A stretch of DNA of 64,000 bases. Source: Bacillota bacterium. Its GTDB lineage: Bacteria > Bacillota > Clostridia > Lachnospirales > Lachnospiraceae. The translations under genes and the position numbers were made by a program. Shown one piece after another: positions 18,428 through 26,861 of this stretch. The notes below the pieces were generated by a model. It was not told where the DNA came from and made no database searches. It worked only from the letters and a program-made list of their open reading frames with translations. The first letter of the stretch is position 1; every line of letters begins with the position of its first letter. The DNA is taken from the NCBI GenBank assembly GCA_023407575.1, contig JAEYLX010000026.1, forward strand, positions 496,001 to 560,000, in the 5' to 3' direction.

Positions 18428-19402
18428 ATGAAAGAATTAGATATTTATAATTTAGGATGGGAAGCCATGGCAAAAGAACATCATCTGATTACCCGAACGA
18501 ATGGAAAAGGACTAATTCATAACTTTCCTCCAAGCTGGCAGCAGGGTTGGATTAGTGAAATGCACCCTGCTGAGGGTGTATTTGCTGCAAGTGCATGGTT
18601 TACTCCCACAAAACAGATACGACACAGAATTAATATAACAAAACCGGCTATGTGGATCTTCTGCATTGACTGTGGAGATATCCTCATTTCACAGCAGGGG
18701 AAGGTCACCCAAAAGCTGACACCAACGACGCATGTAATCATAAATCCAGAGAAACCGTTCAGTATCACTTTCCCCAAAGAGGTACATGCATGCTTTACAA
18801 GTGTGCTCATTTTTGAGGATTTTATTGAAAAGCTACTGCTGGGACGTGAGGATACACCTGCATTTCATATTAGTGATGCAAGGCAATGGGAGTCACAACA
18901 TTATAATACACCTTATATTATGCTGATTATGGAGCAAATCCGGTGGGCAGTACGGAATGCCGATTTCCCACTGTTAGGTATAGAGAGTATGATAGTTCAT
19001 TTGTTGTCCTCAATAGCACGAAACTATCCGGAGGCTTCGATTAGGAGAAGCAGCCGCAGGCATTATGTGAATTGGGAGAATGAGCAGAAAATATATAAGG
19101 TAAAGGTTGCTTTGGATAAGGATATCCTTAATCCACCGAGCCTTACAGAGATGTGTAAGCTTGCTCAAATGAGTGAAAGTAAGCTAAGAAACAGTTTTCG
19201 AAATCTATATGGAATCCCGCTTTATGACTATATACGGACGGAAACCATGAAGCGCGCCATGCAGCTTCTGGCAGCAGACCATTTAAGTATTCGCAATATT
19301 GCAGAGCAATGTGGCTTTCAGAATCAATCCAAGTTTACTGCAGCCTTCAAGGATGTGCATGGGATTACCCCCAGTGAATTTCGAAAGGCTTTTAATCTGT
19401 AA
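18428..19402 (+). CDS. AraC family transcriptional regulator
   Basis: A 324-residue regulator. The start at 18428 is chosen over an upstream TTG because AAGGGGAA precedes it. The C-terminal 100 residues contain two helix-turn-helix units: LTEMCKLAQMSESKLRNSFRNLYG and IRNIAEQCGFQNQSKFTAAFKDVHGITPSEFRK. The N-terminal 200 residues are a sensing domain of the kind seen in siderophore-responsive activators. It is transcribed away from the siderophore uptake operon and shares its 342-base regulatory region, which suggests it activates that operon when ferric siderophore is bound. The ligand is inferred from context only. Confidence 0.9.
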   Translation: MKELDIYNLGWEAMAKEHHLITRTNGKGLIHNFPPSWQQGWISEMHPAEGVFAASAWFTPTKQIRHRINITKPAMWIFCIDCGDILISQQGKVTQKLTPTTHVIINPEKPFSITFPKEVHACFTSVLIFEDFIEKLLLGREDTPAFHISDARQWESQHYNTPYIMLIMEQIRWAVRNADFPLLGIESMIVHLLSSIARNYPEASIRRSSRRHYVNWENEQKIYKVKVALDKDILNPPSLTEMCKLAQMSESKLRNSFRNLYGIPLYDYIRTETMKRAMQLLAADHLSIRNIAEQCGFQNQSKFTAAFKDVHGITPSEFRKAFNL

Positions 19403-19538
19403 ATTACTTAAACTCCGTAGTTAATAATTTGCCTTTCATACATGATTAAATTGATATTTTACGAATAAGAAAGTATTCATTATGGGTTTTTATGTTAATT
19501 TCAATTTACAATTGGAATTCACAAATAGAATTAATCTT

Positions 19539-19576
19539 ATGTTCGATTGTAGGGATAGGAATAATATGGTAAAATA
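19539..19576 (+). promoter_or_regulatory. Promoter module, copy 1
   Basis: ATGTTCGATTGTA, then 13 bases, then TATGGTAAAATA. It reads as -35 TTGTAG (19547-19552), 17-base spacer, extended -10 with TAAAAT (19570-19575). Three similar modules occur at 27711, 40107 and 51729. It lies 148 bases upstream of the GyrI-like gene; a GAAAGAACC/GGTTTCTTTC hairpin lies between. Confidence 0.6.
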
Positions 19577-19723
19577 TTTGTGAATTTAGGTTGGACAGAG
19601 TGTTTTACAAAAGGTACAGGTGTTAAAGGTTAATTATTTTTTATTTCCTTTCACTTAGAAAGAACCCGTTAAAGGTTTCTTTCATTAAATATCATGGTGC
19701 TTAACACCAGCATGGAGGTAATT

Positions 19724-20248
19724 ATGGGAGCAGAAATTATTAAGGTTTACAAGGAACATTTACCGTCTCTTCGCTTTATAGGAAAGCGTTATACGAATGC
19801 TGACCGTATCGGGGGATTTGGTCACAAATGGGGTGAATGGTTTGAAAATGGATGGTTCGGAGTATTGGAAAATCTAGGTGAAGTAAAGGATATTGATAAT
19901 AGCTACCTTGGTTTAATGAGATGCAATGGTTCTGATGCAGAGAACACCTTTGAGTATTGGATTGGCATGTTTCTTCCAGTAGATACAGCTGTCCCAGAGC
20001 CTTATGACTTTATAGACCTTGCGGAAAGTGATATTGCAGTTTGCTGGATAAAAGGAAAAGAAGATGAGGGACTCTATGGTATGCATGATTCCAGCATCAC
20101 AAAATTCCAGGAAAACGGAATGGGTAATTTTAGAGGGGACGAGAACAATAGAGCTTGTTTCTTTGAGCGTTATAATTGTCCACGTTTCACGGAGCCTGAC
20201 AAAGAAGAAAATAGAATTTTGGATTACGGAATATATTTGGCAGATTAA
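19724..20248 (+). CDS. GyrI-like effector-binding domain protein
   Basis: A 174-residue stand-alone protein resembling the GyrI-like/AraC effector-binding fold: LRFIGKRY early, then a central FEYWIGMFLPVDTAVPEPYDFIDLAE stretch, and AVCWIKGKEDEGLYGM near residue 115. Such domains bind small amphipathic or cationic ligands and occur fused to regulators or alone as buffers. The start at 19724 has GGAGG at 19714-19718; in-frame codons further upstream lack one. It is followed after 108 bases by an unrecognised gene that it may share a transcript with. Confidence 0.7.
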   Translation: MGAEIIKVYKEHLPSLRFIGKRYTNADRIGGFGHKWGEWFENGWFGVLENLGEVKDIDNSYLGLMRCNGSDAENTFEYWIGMFLPVDTAVPEPYDFIDLAESDIAVCWIKGKEDEGLYGMHDSSITKFQENGMGNFRGDENNRACFFERYNCPRFTEPDKEENRILDYGIYLAD

Positions 20249-20356
20249 GATAATTACAGCAAAGTCTGTGGTTCGTATCTACGCTGGCTGGTATGATTAT
20301 AAAACATATGATAAGGATTATAGGAAACATCAATCTTAATAGTAGGAGGAATTTGT

Positions 20357-21490
20357 GTGAAACAACATTCAATAGATTTAGCACACCTTATATCGAAAGG
20401 GCAAGCTACATGCGAGTATAAAGATAATATGCTGTTCATGACCACAAGGCGAGCAATTCCTACTCAACGTTTTGATGTCGAGCATATATCAATTAATTCG
20501 TATCTAGCTCTGCCAGAAAGGTACAGATTACCCCTACGCGTAGATATGAGTGTAAAAATCAGTGCTCCAGGATTATATCTGCTCATAGGAGAAGGGCATA
20601 TTAATTTTGGAACTCTGTGGTCAGATAATCGCCGAATTGATGATATTGTGGATCCCACCAGAAAGACAATGAACTATCATAATCATATTAATATGAATGA
20701 ATTCACAGATATTTCGATACTTTATGATAGGAAAGAAATGCAAATCCTGATTAACGGTGAGGAGAGATATCATTCTAAAAAAGAAAGATATATGAAGTCT
20801 CCTACATTTAATAAAATGAATGATGAGGGCTTTGAAATAAAAATAGTATGTGACAAACTGGTAGAAACCTGTATAAAGTCACTAACTATAACTGAATACG
20901 AGGATACTTGTAACATTGTTTCTTCAGAATTGGAAATGCCGATTGCTATTACAAAAAATGAAGCTATAGCAATTGGTGAAAAGCCAACCTTTGAAAAATG
21001 CATCTCTTTATTACCGGACAATATTCAAAAAGAGATTATAAAAAACGATGAATACTTAAGGAGCCTAAAGCCCCTGAAGTTCAAAAGGCAGATAGAGAAA
21101 AACGGAAATAAGATATCGTATGTCGCTTCTGAGTATAGTTTATCCTATGCAATATATTTAAGTAATGATATTTTTGATCACTCTCTGCAATGGTATCTGA
21201 TAACAAACGGTAAACCTGAAACCTGGCATAGAAAAGCAGATCGGATGGAAGAAGTATTGAATTCGTTAGAGGAAAAATCACCTGATTTTGCGGAGAGAAT
21301 GTTTAACCATCTGGATGACTGTGTTGGGTGCTATACACATTGCTTGGCTAAGACACCCTATCAATTTCATGAAGGTAAAAAGATAGCCTGTCATGGTAAA
21401 TTGAAATTTAGAATGAGTATTTCTGGATTTGAAGATATGCTTGTGTTTGTTAATGAAATAAATCAACTTGTACAAAAAGAAACAGTATAA
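20357..21490 (+). CDS. Protein of unknown function with a C-terminal Cys/His cluster
   Basis: A 377-residue soluble protein starting with GTG after TAGGAGGA (six-base spacing). The first 185 residues look beta-rich, somewhat like a concanavalin-type sandwich. The C-terminal part is helical and ends with a cluster Cys322, Cys325, His328, Cys329 and Cys345-His346 (CVGCYTHC, then IACHGK), which could bind a metal ion. No signal peptide or membrane segment is present. I do not recognise the family; clostridial regulators sometimes carry a similar C-terminal region, but that is from memory and unsure. It follows the GyrI-like gene on the same strand. Confidence 0.6.
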   Translation: MKQHSIDLAHLISKGQATCEYKDNMLFMTTRRAIPTQRFDVEHISINSYLALPERYRLPLRVDMSVKISAPGLYLLIGEGHINFGTLWSDNRRIDDIVDPTRKTMNYHNHINMNEFTDISILYDRKEMQILINGEERYHSKKERYMKSPTFNKMNDEGFEIKIVCDKLVETCIKSLTITEYEDTCNIVSSELEMPIAITKNEAIAIGEKPTFEKCISLLPDNIQKEIIKNDEYLRSLKPLKFKRQIEKNGNKISYVASEYSLSYAIYLSNDIFDHSLQWYLITNGKPETWHRKADRMEEVLNSLEEKSPDFAERMFNHLDDCVGCYTHCLAKTPYQFHEGKKIACHGKLKFRMSISGFEDMLVFVNEINQLVQKETV

Positions 21491-21521
21491 CTATAAATAA
21501 CCAGGGCTTTTTAATGCTTGA

Positions 21522-21557
21522 AAAATACCCCACTACGATATGGTAGCGGGGTATTTT
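21522..21557. terminator. Bidirectional terminator between convergent genes
   Basis: 15-bp inverted repeat with one mismatch (21522-21536 with 21543-21557), 6-base loop, A/T runs on both sides. Confidence 0.87.
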
Positions 21558-21570
21558 CTAATAGCAATAA

Positions 21571-22719
21571 CTATTTGATATTCTTGTTAAGTGTAACCTC
21601 TCCAAATCTTGTTTTATTCCAACAATCAAACGCTCTGACAGTTATAGTGTCTGGTAAGTCTCGTAATGAAAAATTATTCTTTTGTACAAAAACTCCATTA
21701 CTTATTTCCTCTATGCTTCCAATTCCAGATAAGCCAGATTGCCAGGTATTGTCGCCACTTTCCTCCAGATACTCAAACCAAAGACCATCGTTTGCAAGGG
21801 TAATCATGTCATTACTGGCCTCCGGTGCTATGTGGAACGTCAACTCGGTATACAAACCAAGTTCAGTACTGCTAATTTCTATTTTATCCACGATAACACC
21901 AGCATCCTCCACTGTTGTTGGGTTAGACATTTGGTACATATTTATGACTTCTGTACTTTTATTATACAATTGGAAATCAAAAGAATCCTTAATTGTTTCT
22001 CCCATATTGCCATTCAAATCGATGGGATATACGACAGTGTTACAGGTCAAAGTTATGTTCTCTGCCTTATTAGTATTAGCAACCTTGAGGATAAAGACAA
22101 CGGTACCATCCTCTTCCGTTGTATAGTCTGCACTGCAGGGTAAATATTCCCCATTATTACGTAAGGATGGGTTAACACTTAACATTTCACGGTTTGTTTC
22201 TCTGGCATATTCGACAATAGTTTCGCCATCTTTCGCCTCAATTCCCATATTTGATACGGGGTCTTTATAAGAGGCATCCAGAGCCAGAAGCAGGTATTTA
22301 TCCGAAGCAACAGGTTTCGCTTCTAAAACAACACTAATTGTTTCATTATCGCAGATAGCTTCTCGAACCTTAAAGTTGACTAAAGTACTTTCGATATTCT
22401 CCTGTACAACATTCTTATCTATTAATGTGGAAGCCTGTTCGGTAAGTTCCTTGCCAGATTTAGCAAAAAAATCGTTTAGACCCCAATGTTTTATAGAAGC
22501 ATAAGCAGAAGTTCCAATAACTAAGGTCAAAATGGCAGCAAATAGAACGACCCTTTTTTTGTAATGGTAATTTTTTGGGGACAATTCGGTTATATCAGCA
22601 GTTGCTTTATTCGTCTTAATTAAGGAATAAGCCATATTAGCTTGTTTTTTTACCTGCATAGGGACTTGTGTATCCTGTGAAAAAATATGTATATATTTTC
22701 TATCTCTATTATTCAACAT
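21571..22719 (-). CDS. DUF4179 family anti-sigma factor-type membrane protein
   Basis: A 382-residue protein with a cytoplasmic N-terminal region of about 60 residues, a membrane segment near residues 53-73 (RVVLFAAILTLVIGTSAYA) and an extracytoplasmic domain of DUF4179 type. It follows its ECF sigma gene with an 11-base gap. In such pairs the N-terminal region holds the sigma factor at the membrane and the outer domain senses an envelope signal or is cleaved. No zinc-binding anti-sigma motif is visible. Function is inferred from family and position. Confidence 0.8.
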   Translation of the reverse strand: MLNNRDRKYIHIFSQDTQVPMQVKKQANMAYSLIKTNKATADITELSPKNYHYKKRVVLFAAILTLVIGTSAYASIKHWGLNDFFAKSGKELTEQASTLIDKNVVQENIESTLVNFKVREAICDNETISVVLEAKPVASDKYLLLALDASYKDPVSNMGIEAKDGETIVEYARETNREMLSVNPSLRNNGEYLPCSADYTTEEDGTVVFILKVANTNKAENITLTCNTVVYPIDLNGNMGETIKDSFDFQLYNKSTEVINMYQMSNPTTVEDAGVIVDKIEISSTELGLYTELTFHIAPEASNDMITLANDGLWFEYLEESGDNTWQSGLSGIGSIEEISNGVFVQKNNFSLRDLPDTITVRAFDCWNKTRFGEVTLNKNIK

Positions 22720-22730
22720 GAAAACCTCCT

Positions 22731-23225
22731 TTAATAATTATATTCTTTCTTAAGCTGTTCTTTTGCTCGTGAAAGCCTGGTTAATACTGTGTTTTTATTG
22801 AGTTGCAGCAGTTCACTTATTTCTTTGACCCTTAATCCTTCAGAGTAATACAGCAGAATAATAATGCGATATTTTTCGTCCAGACTTTTCAGCATTTCCT
22901 TCCACTCACATAATTCATAATCTCGTTCAATAAATTCTTCTGTGACTTCCTGGTCGGTACTGACATAGTTTTTCCTTTGCCTCAGGATATCATTGCATTT
23001 ATTTATTAAAATGCGCAGCATCCAGGTTTTAAAGTATTTATCGTTTCGGAGGGTATTTAGCTTTTCGTAACAGGTCAAAATAGTGTCTTGAACTGCATCG
23101 GCAACATCATTTTCGTTCCTTAAATAGACCCAGGCAGATTTATACATGCTGTTTAAATGCAGCTCCATAAGCTGAACAAATGAATCGGCATCATTTAATT
23201 TAGCTTTCTTTAATAAGTTATCCAT
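22731..23225 (-). CDS. ECF-type RNA polymerase sigma-70 factor (SigV-like)
   Basis: A 164-residue sigma factor with region 2 (FVQLMELHLNSMYKSAWVYLRN, DAVQDTILTCYEKL, FKTWMLRILINKCND) and region 4 (LDEKYRIIILLYYSEGLRVKEI, then NKNTVLTRLSRAKEQLK). It directs polymerase to envelope-stress promoters in this family. AAAGG precedes the start. The DUF4179 anti-sigma gene follows at once, so the pair forms an operon. A paralogous pair is found at 37277-38825. Confidence 0.9.
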   Translation of the reverse strand: MDNLLKKAKLNDADSFVQLMELHLNSMYKSAWVYLRNENDVADAVQDTILTCYEKLNTLRNDKYFKTWMLRILINKCNDILRQRKNYVSTDQEVTEEFIERDYELCEWKEMLKSLDEKYRIIILLYYSEGLRVKEISELLQLNKNTVLTRLSRAKEQLKKEYNY

Positions 23226-24011
23226 TTAATTGCCTTTCTGTTTGTTGCGAACATGTTCTTTATCGTATACATCTATTAGACGTAAAGGTAGTATAAAATA
23301 TTTCAAATAAAATATAAATCTTATCAGTCAGGAGTACTTCCAAACAGAGGTTTACTTTGTGTAAATACCTGATTTATGTCATTATCTTAATCAATCAGAT
23401 TATATATACGATACAGTTAATAAAGCCATTAATTATATGAATAGGACAGGCATTACTATAGTTAAAAAATACTTCGATAACTAGCAATTATAGTCTCTAA
23501 GTGGGTAACATTAACAACTCGGGAGGTTTGCATTGGATTATAGGTAGAATAAAAAGTTTATAATAATAATTCGTCTTAATATAAATCATATATCGTAATA
23601 AAATAATTTGAAATATATTAAAATAATTAAAAATATCATCATATACAGAAATATTTATTACTTTTAATTTGAGTAAATATCAATTTATTGTTGATGAAAA
23701 TGGAATATTGTGTTAAAATAACAAACAACATAATATATTGAAGTTATGTTGTTTGATTTAAAATACTTATAACTGATAATAACTATAATAAATCGGTTGT
23801 TAAAAACATTAAATAAGGGATAGGTATAAGCTAAATAATAATTGATTTCAGCTTAGAATATTACGATAAGTTTTTGACCGAATACACAGATTTCATAAAA
23901 GGAGATGATACCAGCAAAATTAAACGTATAGTTTTATGCACAACTTGTTAATTCTATATATTGATACTTAACTTAATATAACTATTATATCATTAAGGAG
24001 GTTGTAGATTT
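23226..24011. other. Long intergenic region with an isolated palindrome
   Basis: 786 AT-rich bases between the sigma gene (minus) and the CsbD-like gene (plus). It contains a perfect 12-bp inverted repeat, CAAACAACATAA (23722-23733) and TTATGTTGTTTG (23744-23755), with a 10-base loop and no gene just upstream, so it is not an obvious terminator. GAACATGTTC near 23249 is a short palindrome close to the sigma gene start. I find no ORF with a ribosome binding site and no RNA gene I recognise. Confidence 0.5.
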
Positions 24012-24224
24012 ATGGATGATTTTAAGAATAAGAAAGATAAAGCTGTAGGCAAAGTTGTTGAAAAGATAGGACAAGCAATTGATGATAGTGAACTTGAATT
24101 CAAGGGAAAAATGAAATCCCTTAAAGCGGATTTAAGTAGTAAAGCGGAAGAGGGTAAAGACAAATTCTTTGATAAAGCAAATGAGCTCATAGACGAAGTG
24201 ACGGAGAAAAGAATAAACAAATAA
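24012..24224 (+). CDS. CsbD-like small stress protein
   Basis: A 70-residue highly charged helical protein with repeated Lys/Gly patterns, KDKAVGKVVEKIG and FKGKMKSLKADL, resembling CsbD/YjbJ-type general stress proteins. AAGGAGG lies at 23996-24002, nine bases before the ATG. It is followed by a GlsB/YeaQ-type gene on the same transcript, the usual company of stress-induced small proteins. The match is by composition and pattern, so it is moderate. Confidence 0.55.
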   Translation: MDDFKNKKDKAVGKVVEKIGQAIDDSELEFKGKMKSLKADLSSKAEEGKDKFFDKANELIDEVTEKRINK

Positions 24225-24263
24225 GGAAGAAAAATACACAGTAATCGATAAGGAGGTAACATT

Positions 24264-24530
24264 ATGCCAGAAATAAGTAATATATTTGTATGGTTAATTC
24301 TAGGTGGATTATCTGGTTGGATAGCTAGTAAAATAACCGGAGATGATGCAAAAATGGGATTTGGATTAAATTTAGTGGTAGGTATTTTAGGAGCTTTTAT
24401 TGGTGGATGGTTAGCTGGAATATTTGGACTTGGACCAGCAACCGGTATAAATTTGTGGAGCTTTATTATTTCCATCCTTGGAGCTGTAATTTTGTTATCT
24501 ATCGTAGGTATGTTCAAAAAGAGGTCGTAA
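24264..24530 (+). CDS. GlsB/YeaQ/YmgE family stress response membrane protein
   Basis: An 88-residue protein with three membrane helices rich in Gly: LILGGLSGWIASKITG, then GFGLNLVVGILGAFIGGWLAG, then FIISILGAVILLSIVG, and a short basic tail (FKKRS). This is the transglycosylase-associated/GlsB family signature. AAGGAGGTAACATT precedes the ATG. It is co-transcribed with the CsbD-like gene and both end at the terminator at 24606. Confidence 0.9.
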   Translation: MPEISNIFVWLILGGLSGWIASKITGDDAKMGFGLNLVVGILGAFIGGWLAGIFGLGPATGINLWSFIISILGAVILLSIVGMFKKRS

Positions 24531-24605
24531 GACGGAATAGTAATACTTATGAAAAGCCAAACCAAATAAATGGATTAAGGTGTAGCTATAAATAGAGCAA
24601 ATAAG

Positions 24606-24637
24606 CAAAACCCCTACCAACACTGGCAGGGGTTTTT
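24606..24637 (+). terminator. Rho-independent terminator
   Basis: AAAACCCCT-A-CCA pairs with TGG-C-AGGGGTTTT around a short loop, followed by T residues; it ends the CsbD-like/GlsB unit. Confidence 0.88.
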
Positions 24638-24712
24638 TGTTATATGTTTAATATAATATCGCATATTTTATATGACATATATAATTAATAATTAAAAAAA
24701 GGATGATGAAAA

Positions 24713-25684
24713 ATTAAAATTAAAAAAGTGGTAATGTTTATTGCAGTAATATTGATAATACATTGTTTGACTTTAACTACTAAAGCTGCAACATCTAAAG
24801 TAACAGTAAATATTGAAATTGTGAATGCTACAACACTAAAAATATCCTGGAATTCAATTAAGGGATATAATCAATATAAGGTTTATAGATCCACAAATTA
24901 TTCTGGTACATATAAATTGATAAAGGAAACAAATCAAACAACATTTATGGATAAAGGTTTAGAAAGGGGAAATGCGTACTTTTATAAAATTAAAGCCATA
25001 AATAATAATAAGGTTTTATCCTCCACTATATTATATAAATATTTAAAAGTGGAGGGGATACCAAATATACTAGATTCAAGCAAAATAAATTCTGATAAGG
25101 ATACAGTTATAATAGTTTCAACAAAGAATACAGTTACATCATTAGCAAATGTATCCTTTTATAGAAAGAGAAATGATAAATATAAATTGGAATTTTCAAC
25201 TATTGGTTATGTGGGGGAAGATGGTATAGGTAAAATAAAGGAAGGAGATGGAAATACACCGACTGGAACTTTTGGCTTTTCTAATGCATTTGGAATAAGT
25301 GAAGCCCCTAATGGAATCGTAATTCCATATACGCAGGTTAATTCCTCACATTGGGTAGTAAGTGATTCAAATAGTAAATATTATAATAAATTTGTATCAA
25401 CGAAGGATGTTAAAAAGGATTGGAAAGATTCCTATGGAGAACAGTTGTCTAAATATACGTTATCTTATCAATACGCGCTTTTTATTGATTACAATAAGGA
25501 GTCAGTGAAAAATAAGGGATCGGCAATATTTTTACATTGTTACGCAGGGAAAAAATATACGATAGGCTGTATTGCTATTCCAGCAGAGAAGATGAAGTAT
25601 TTATTGACTAGGCTGGTCTTAGATCGCTATGGCAATATTTCATCTCAGATTATCATTAACACTTATGATAAATTGCTGAATTAA
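24713..25684 (+). CDS. L,D-transpeptidase (YkuD-type) with fibronectin type III-like domain; start uncertain
   Basis: An exported cell-wall enzyme of about 320 residues. After a signal peptide (VVMFIAVILIIHCLTLTTKAA) comes a fibronectin type III-like module (TTLKISWNSIKGYNQYKVYRS), then a YkuD domain with GDGNTPTGTFGF and the catalytic segment FLHCYAGKKYTIGCIAIP, whose second Cys is the nucleophile. Such enzymes make 3-3 peptidoglycan cross-links. The frame has no canonical start with a ribosome binding site: GTG at 24728 and ATG at 24734 are too far from AAAGGA at 24698-24703. An ATT at 24713 fits by spacing, or one base is missing after ATG at 24706. Confidence 0.8.
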   Translation: MKIKKVVMFIAVILIIHCLTLTTKAATSKVTVNIEIVNATTLKISWNSIKGYNQYKVYRSTNYSGTYKLIKETNQTTFMDKGLERGNAYFYKIKAINNNKVLSSTILYKYLKVEGIPNILDSSKINSDKDTVIIVSTKNTVTSLANVSFYRKRNDKYKLEFSTIGYVGEDGIGKIKEGDGNTPTGTFGFSNAFGISEAPNGIVIPYTQVNSSHWVVSDSNSKYYNKFVSTKDVKKDWKDSYGEQLSKYTLSYQYALFIDYNKESVKNKGSAIFLHCYAGKKYTIGCIAIPAEKMKYLLTRLVLDRYGNISSQIIINTYDKLLN

Positions 25685-26075
25685 TTATAACAAAAAGGGA
25701 TAAGCAGTTGAGATTTGAAGGAACTTATCTCGTGTCATAGGGTAAAAACAGTATAAATAAAAGAGGAGAGTAATTTATTTGTTTGTAAATAGTGTATATA
25801 TTTATAAAAAGATAAATAAAAAACAAACAATTATTGTGTAATGTAAGAATATAATGATCTATAGAATTAATATTACTTGTATTTGAAACTAACTCAAATA
25901 AATTGACAATATTGGTAATTGTTAGTATAATCTAATTTATATTAACAATGAGGTGATATAATTATTAAAATTAAATTGTTAATAGAAATTTGTGCTCGAA
26001 TATATGGTAGGAGCAAAAAATGGACAAAATTAACTAGTTTATTATAACTCATTATTTGAAAGAGAGGTGTTACCT
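25685..26075 (+). other. Intergenic region with possible non-canonical small ORF
   Basis: It holds a consensus promoter (25903-25931) and, after it, GAGGTGAT followed by an open frame of about 28 codons to the TAA at 26046 with Lys/Leu/Ile-rich coding (including ICARIYGRSKKW) but no ATG; only ATT or a later TTG could start it. No RNA gene is recognised. The rest is AT-rich with no clear signal. Confidence 0.3.
25903..25931 (+). promoter_or_regulatory. Consensus sigma-A promoter for the small-membrane-protein/YggT unit
   Basis: Exact TTGACA (25903-25908) and exact TATAAT (25926-25931) with a 17-base spacer; transcription should begin near 25938. Confidence 0.85.
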
Positions 26076-26225
26076 ATGTTATGGACTATAGCATTAATTC
26101 TTATTATTCTTTGGTTACTTGGTGTTGTTACATCATATACAATAGGTGGATTAATACATATACTACTTATTATTGCCGTTATTACGGTATTAGTAAGAAT
26201 AATTAGAGGGAAAAAGATTGTTTAG
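26076..26225 (+). CDS. Small hydrophobic membrane protein (Lmo0937-like)
   Basis: A 49-residue protein with two hydrophobic helices (MLWTIALILIILWLLGVVTS and HILLIIAVITVLVRII) and a basic tail RGKKIV. This is the pattern of the Lmo0937 family of small membrane proteins in Firmicutes. GAGAGGTGT precedes the ATG. It lies between a consensus promoter and the YggT family gene and is probably co-transcribed with it; a role in envelope stress is suggested only by the neighbours. Confidence 0.75.
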   Translation: MLWTIALILIILWLLGVVTSYTIGGLIHILLIIAVITVLVRIIRGKKIV

Positions 26226-26301
26226 CTAACAGTACACGTCTAAATAGAAGACAAAAAGTCTAATAACAGACAAATACAGTTAAAGGAAACGGAGGGATAA
26301 A

Positions 26302-26766
26302 ATGGACGATAGGTACTATGGAGATAGAAGAACTAGTAACATAGATGTTGAAACTCAAGGTGATATAGAAATTGACAGCAAAGTATACGAAGAAGTAAAT
26401 ACTCAAAGTGGTGAAATTAATAGGGTAGAAAGAATTAATAAGAGAAAGATTGGCGACTCAAAGAGTGTAAAATATATCTATTATGTGCTAGGAGTATTAG
26501 AAGTTTTCTTCACTTTCCGGTTAGTATTTAAGATTTTAGGAGCAAATGCGGAGAATGATTTTGTTTCTTTCCTATATTCATTTACCGATATATTCTTAGC
26601 TCCATTTAAGGGCATATTTAGATTTGCAGTATCAGAGGGAATAGAAACGAAATCAATTTTTGAGCCAACGCTTATTATTGCAATGATTGTGTATGCATTA
26701 TTGGCATGGGGTATTGTTAAATTAATTGAAATTAACAGGAAAAGAAATACTCCCCAAGCAATTTGA
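26302..26766 (+). CDS. YggT family membrane protein
   Basis: A 154-residue protein with an acidic, polar N-terminal region of about 55 residues followed by a YggT-type domain: YVLGVLEVFFTFRLVFKILGA, then NDFVSFLYSFTDIFLAPFKGIF, and a final membrane helix (LIIAMIVYALLAWGIVKLI). CGGAGGGA precedes the ATG. It follows the small membrane protein gene on the same strand and ends at a bidirectional terminator. Its role is unknown; YggT proteins are linked to osmotic or membrane homeostasis. Confidence 0.85.
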   Translation: MDDRYYGDRRTSNIDVETQGDIEIDSKVYEEVNTQSGEINRVERINKRKIGDSKSVKYIYYVLGVLEVFFTFRLVFKILGANAENDFVSFLYSFTDIFLAPFKGIFRFAVSEGIETKSIFEPTLIIAMIVYALLAWGIVKLIEINRKRNTPQAI

Positions 26767-26799
26767 TTTCCTTTAACAATGAATTTCATACATAAAAGT

Positions 26800-26830
26800 A
26801 TAGCCTGTTGCATCTGCAGCAGGCTATTTT
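26800..26830. terminator. Bidirectional terminator; member of a dispersed palindrome family
   Basis: ATAGCCTGTTGC (26800-26811) and GCAGCAGGCTAT (26816-26827) pair over 12 positions with one G-U, 4-base loop, T run after. The AGCCTG...CAGGCT core recurs at 28845, 52145 and 55945. Confidence 0.88.
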
Positions 26831-26861
26831 CTAATATGGGAAAGTTAAGAATATTTGGTTG

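Noticed and set aside
23249..23258. GAACATGTTC as a LexA (SOS) box near the sigma gene
   Set aside because: LexA boxes of Gram-positives have four bases between GAAC and GTTC; here there are two, and the neighbouring genes are not SOS genes.
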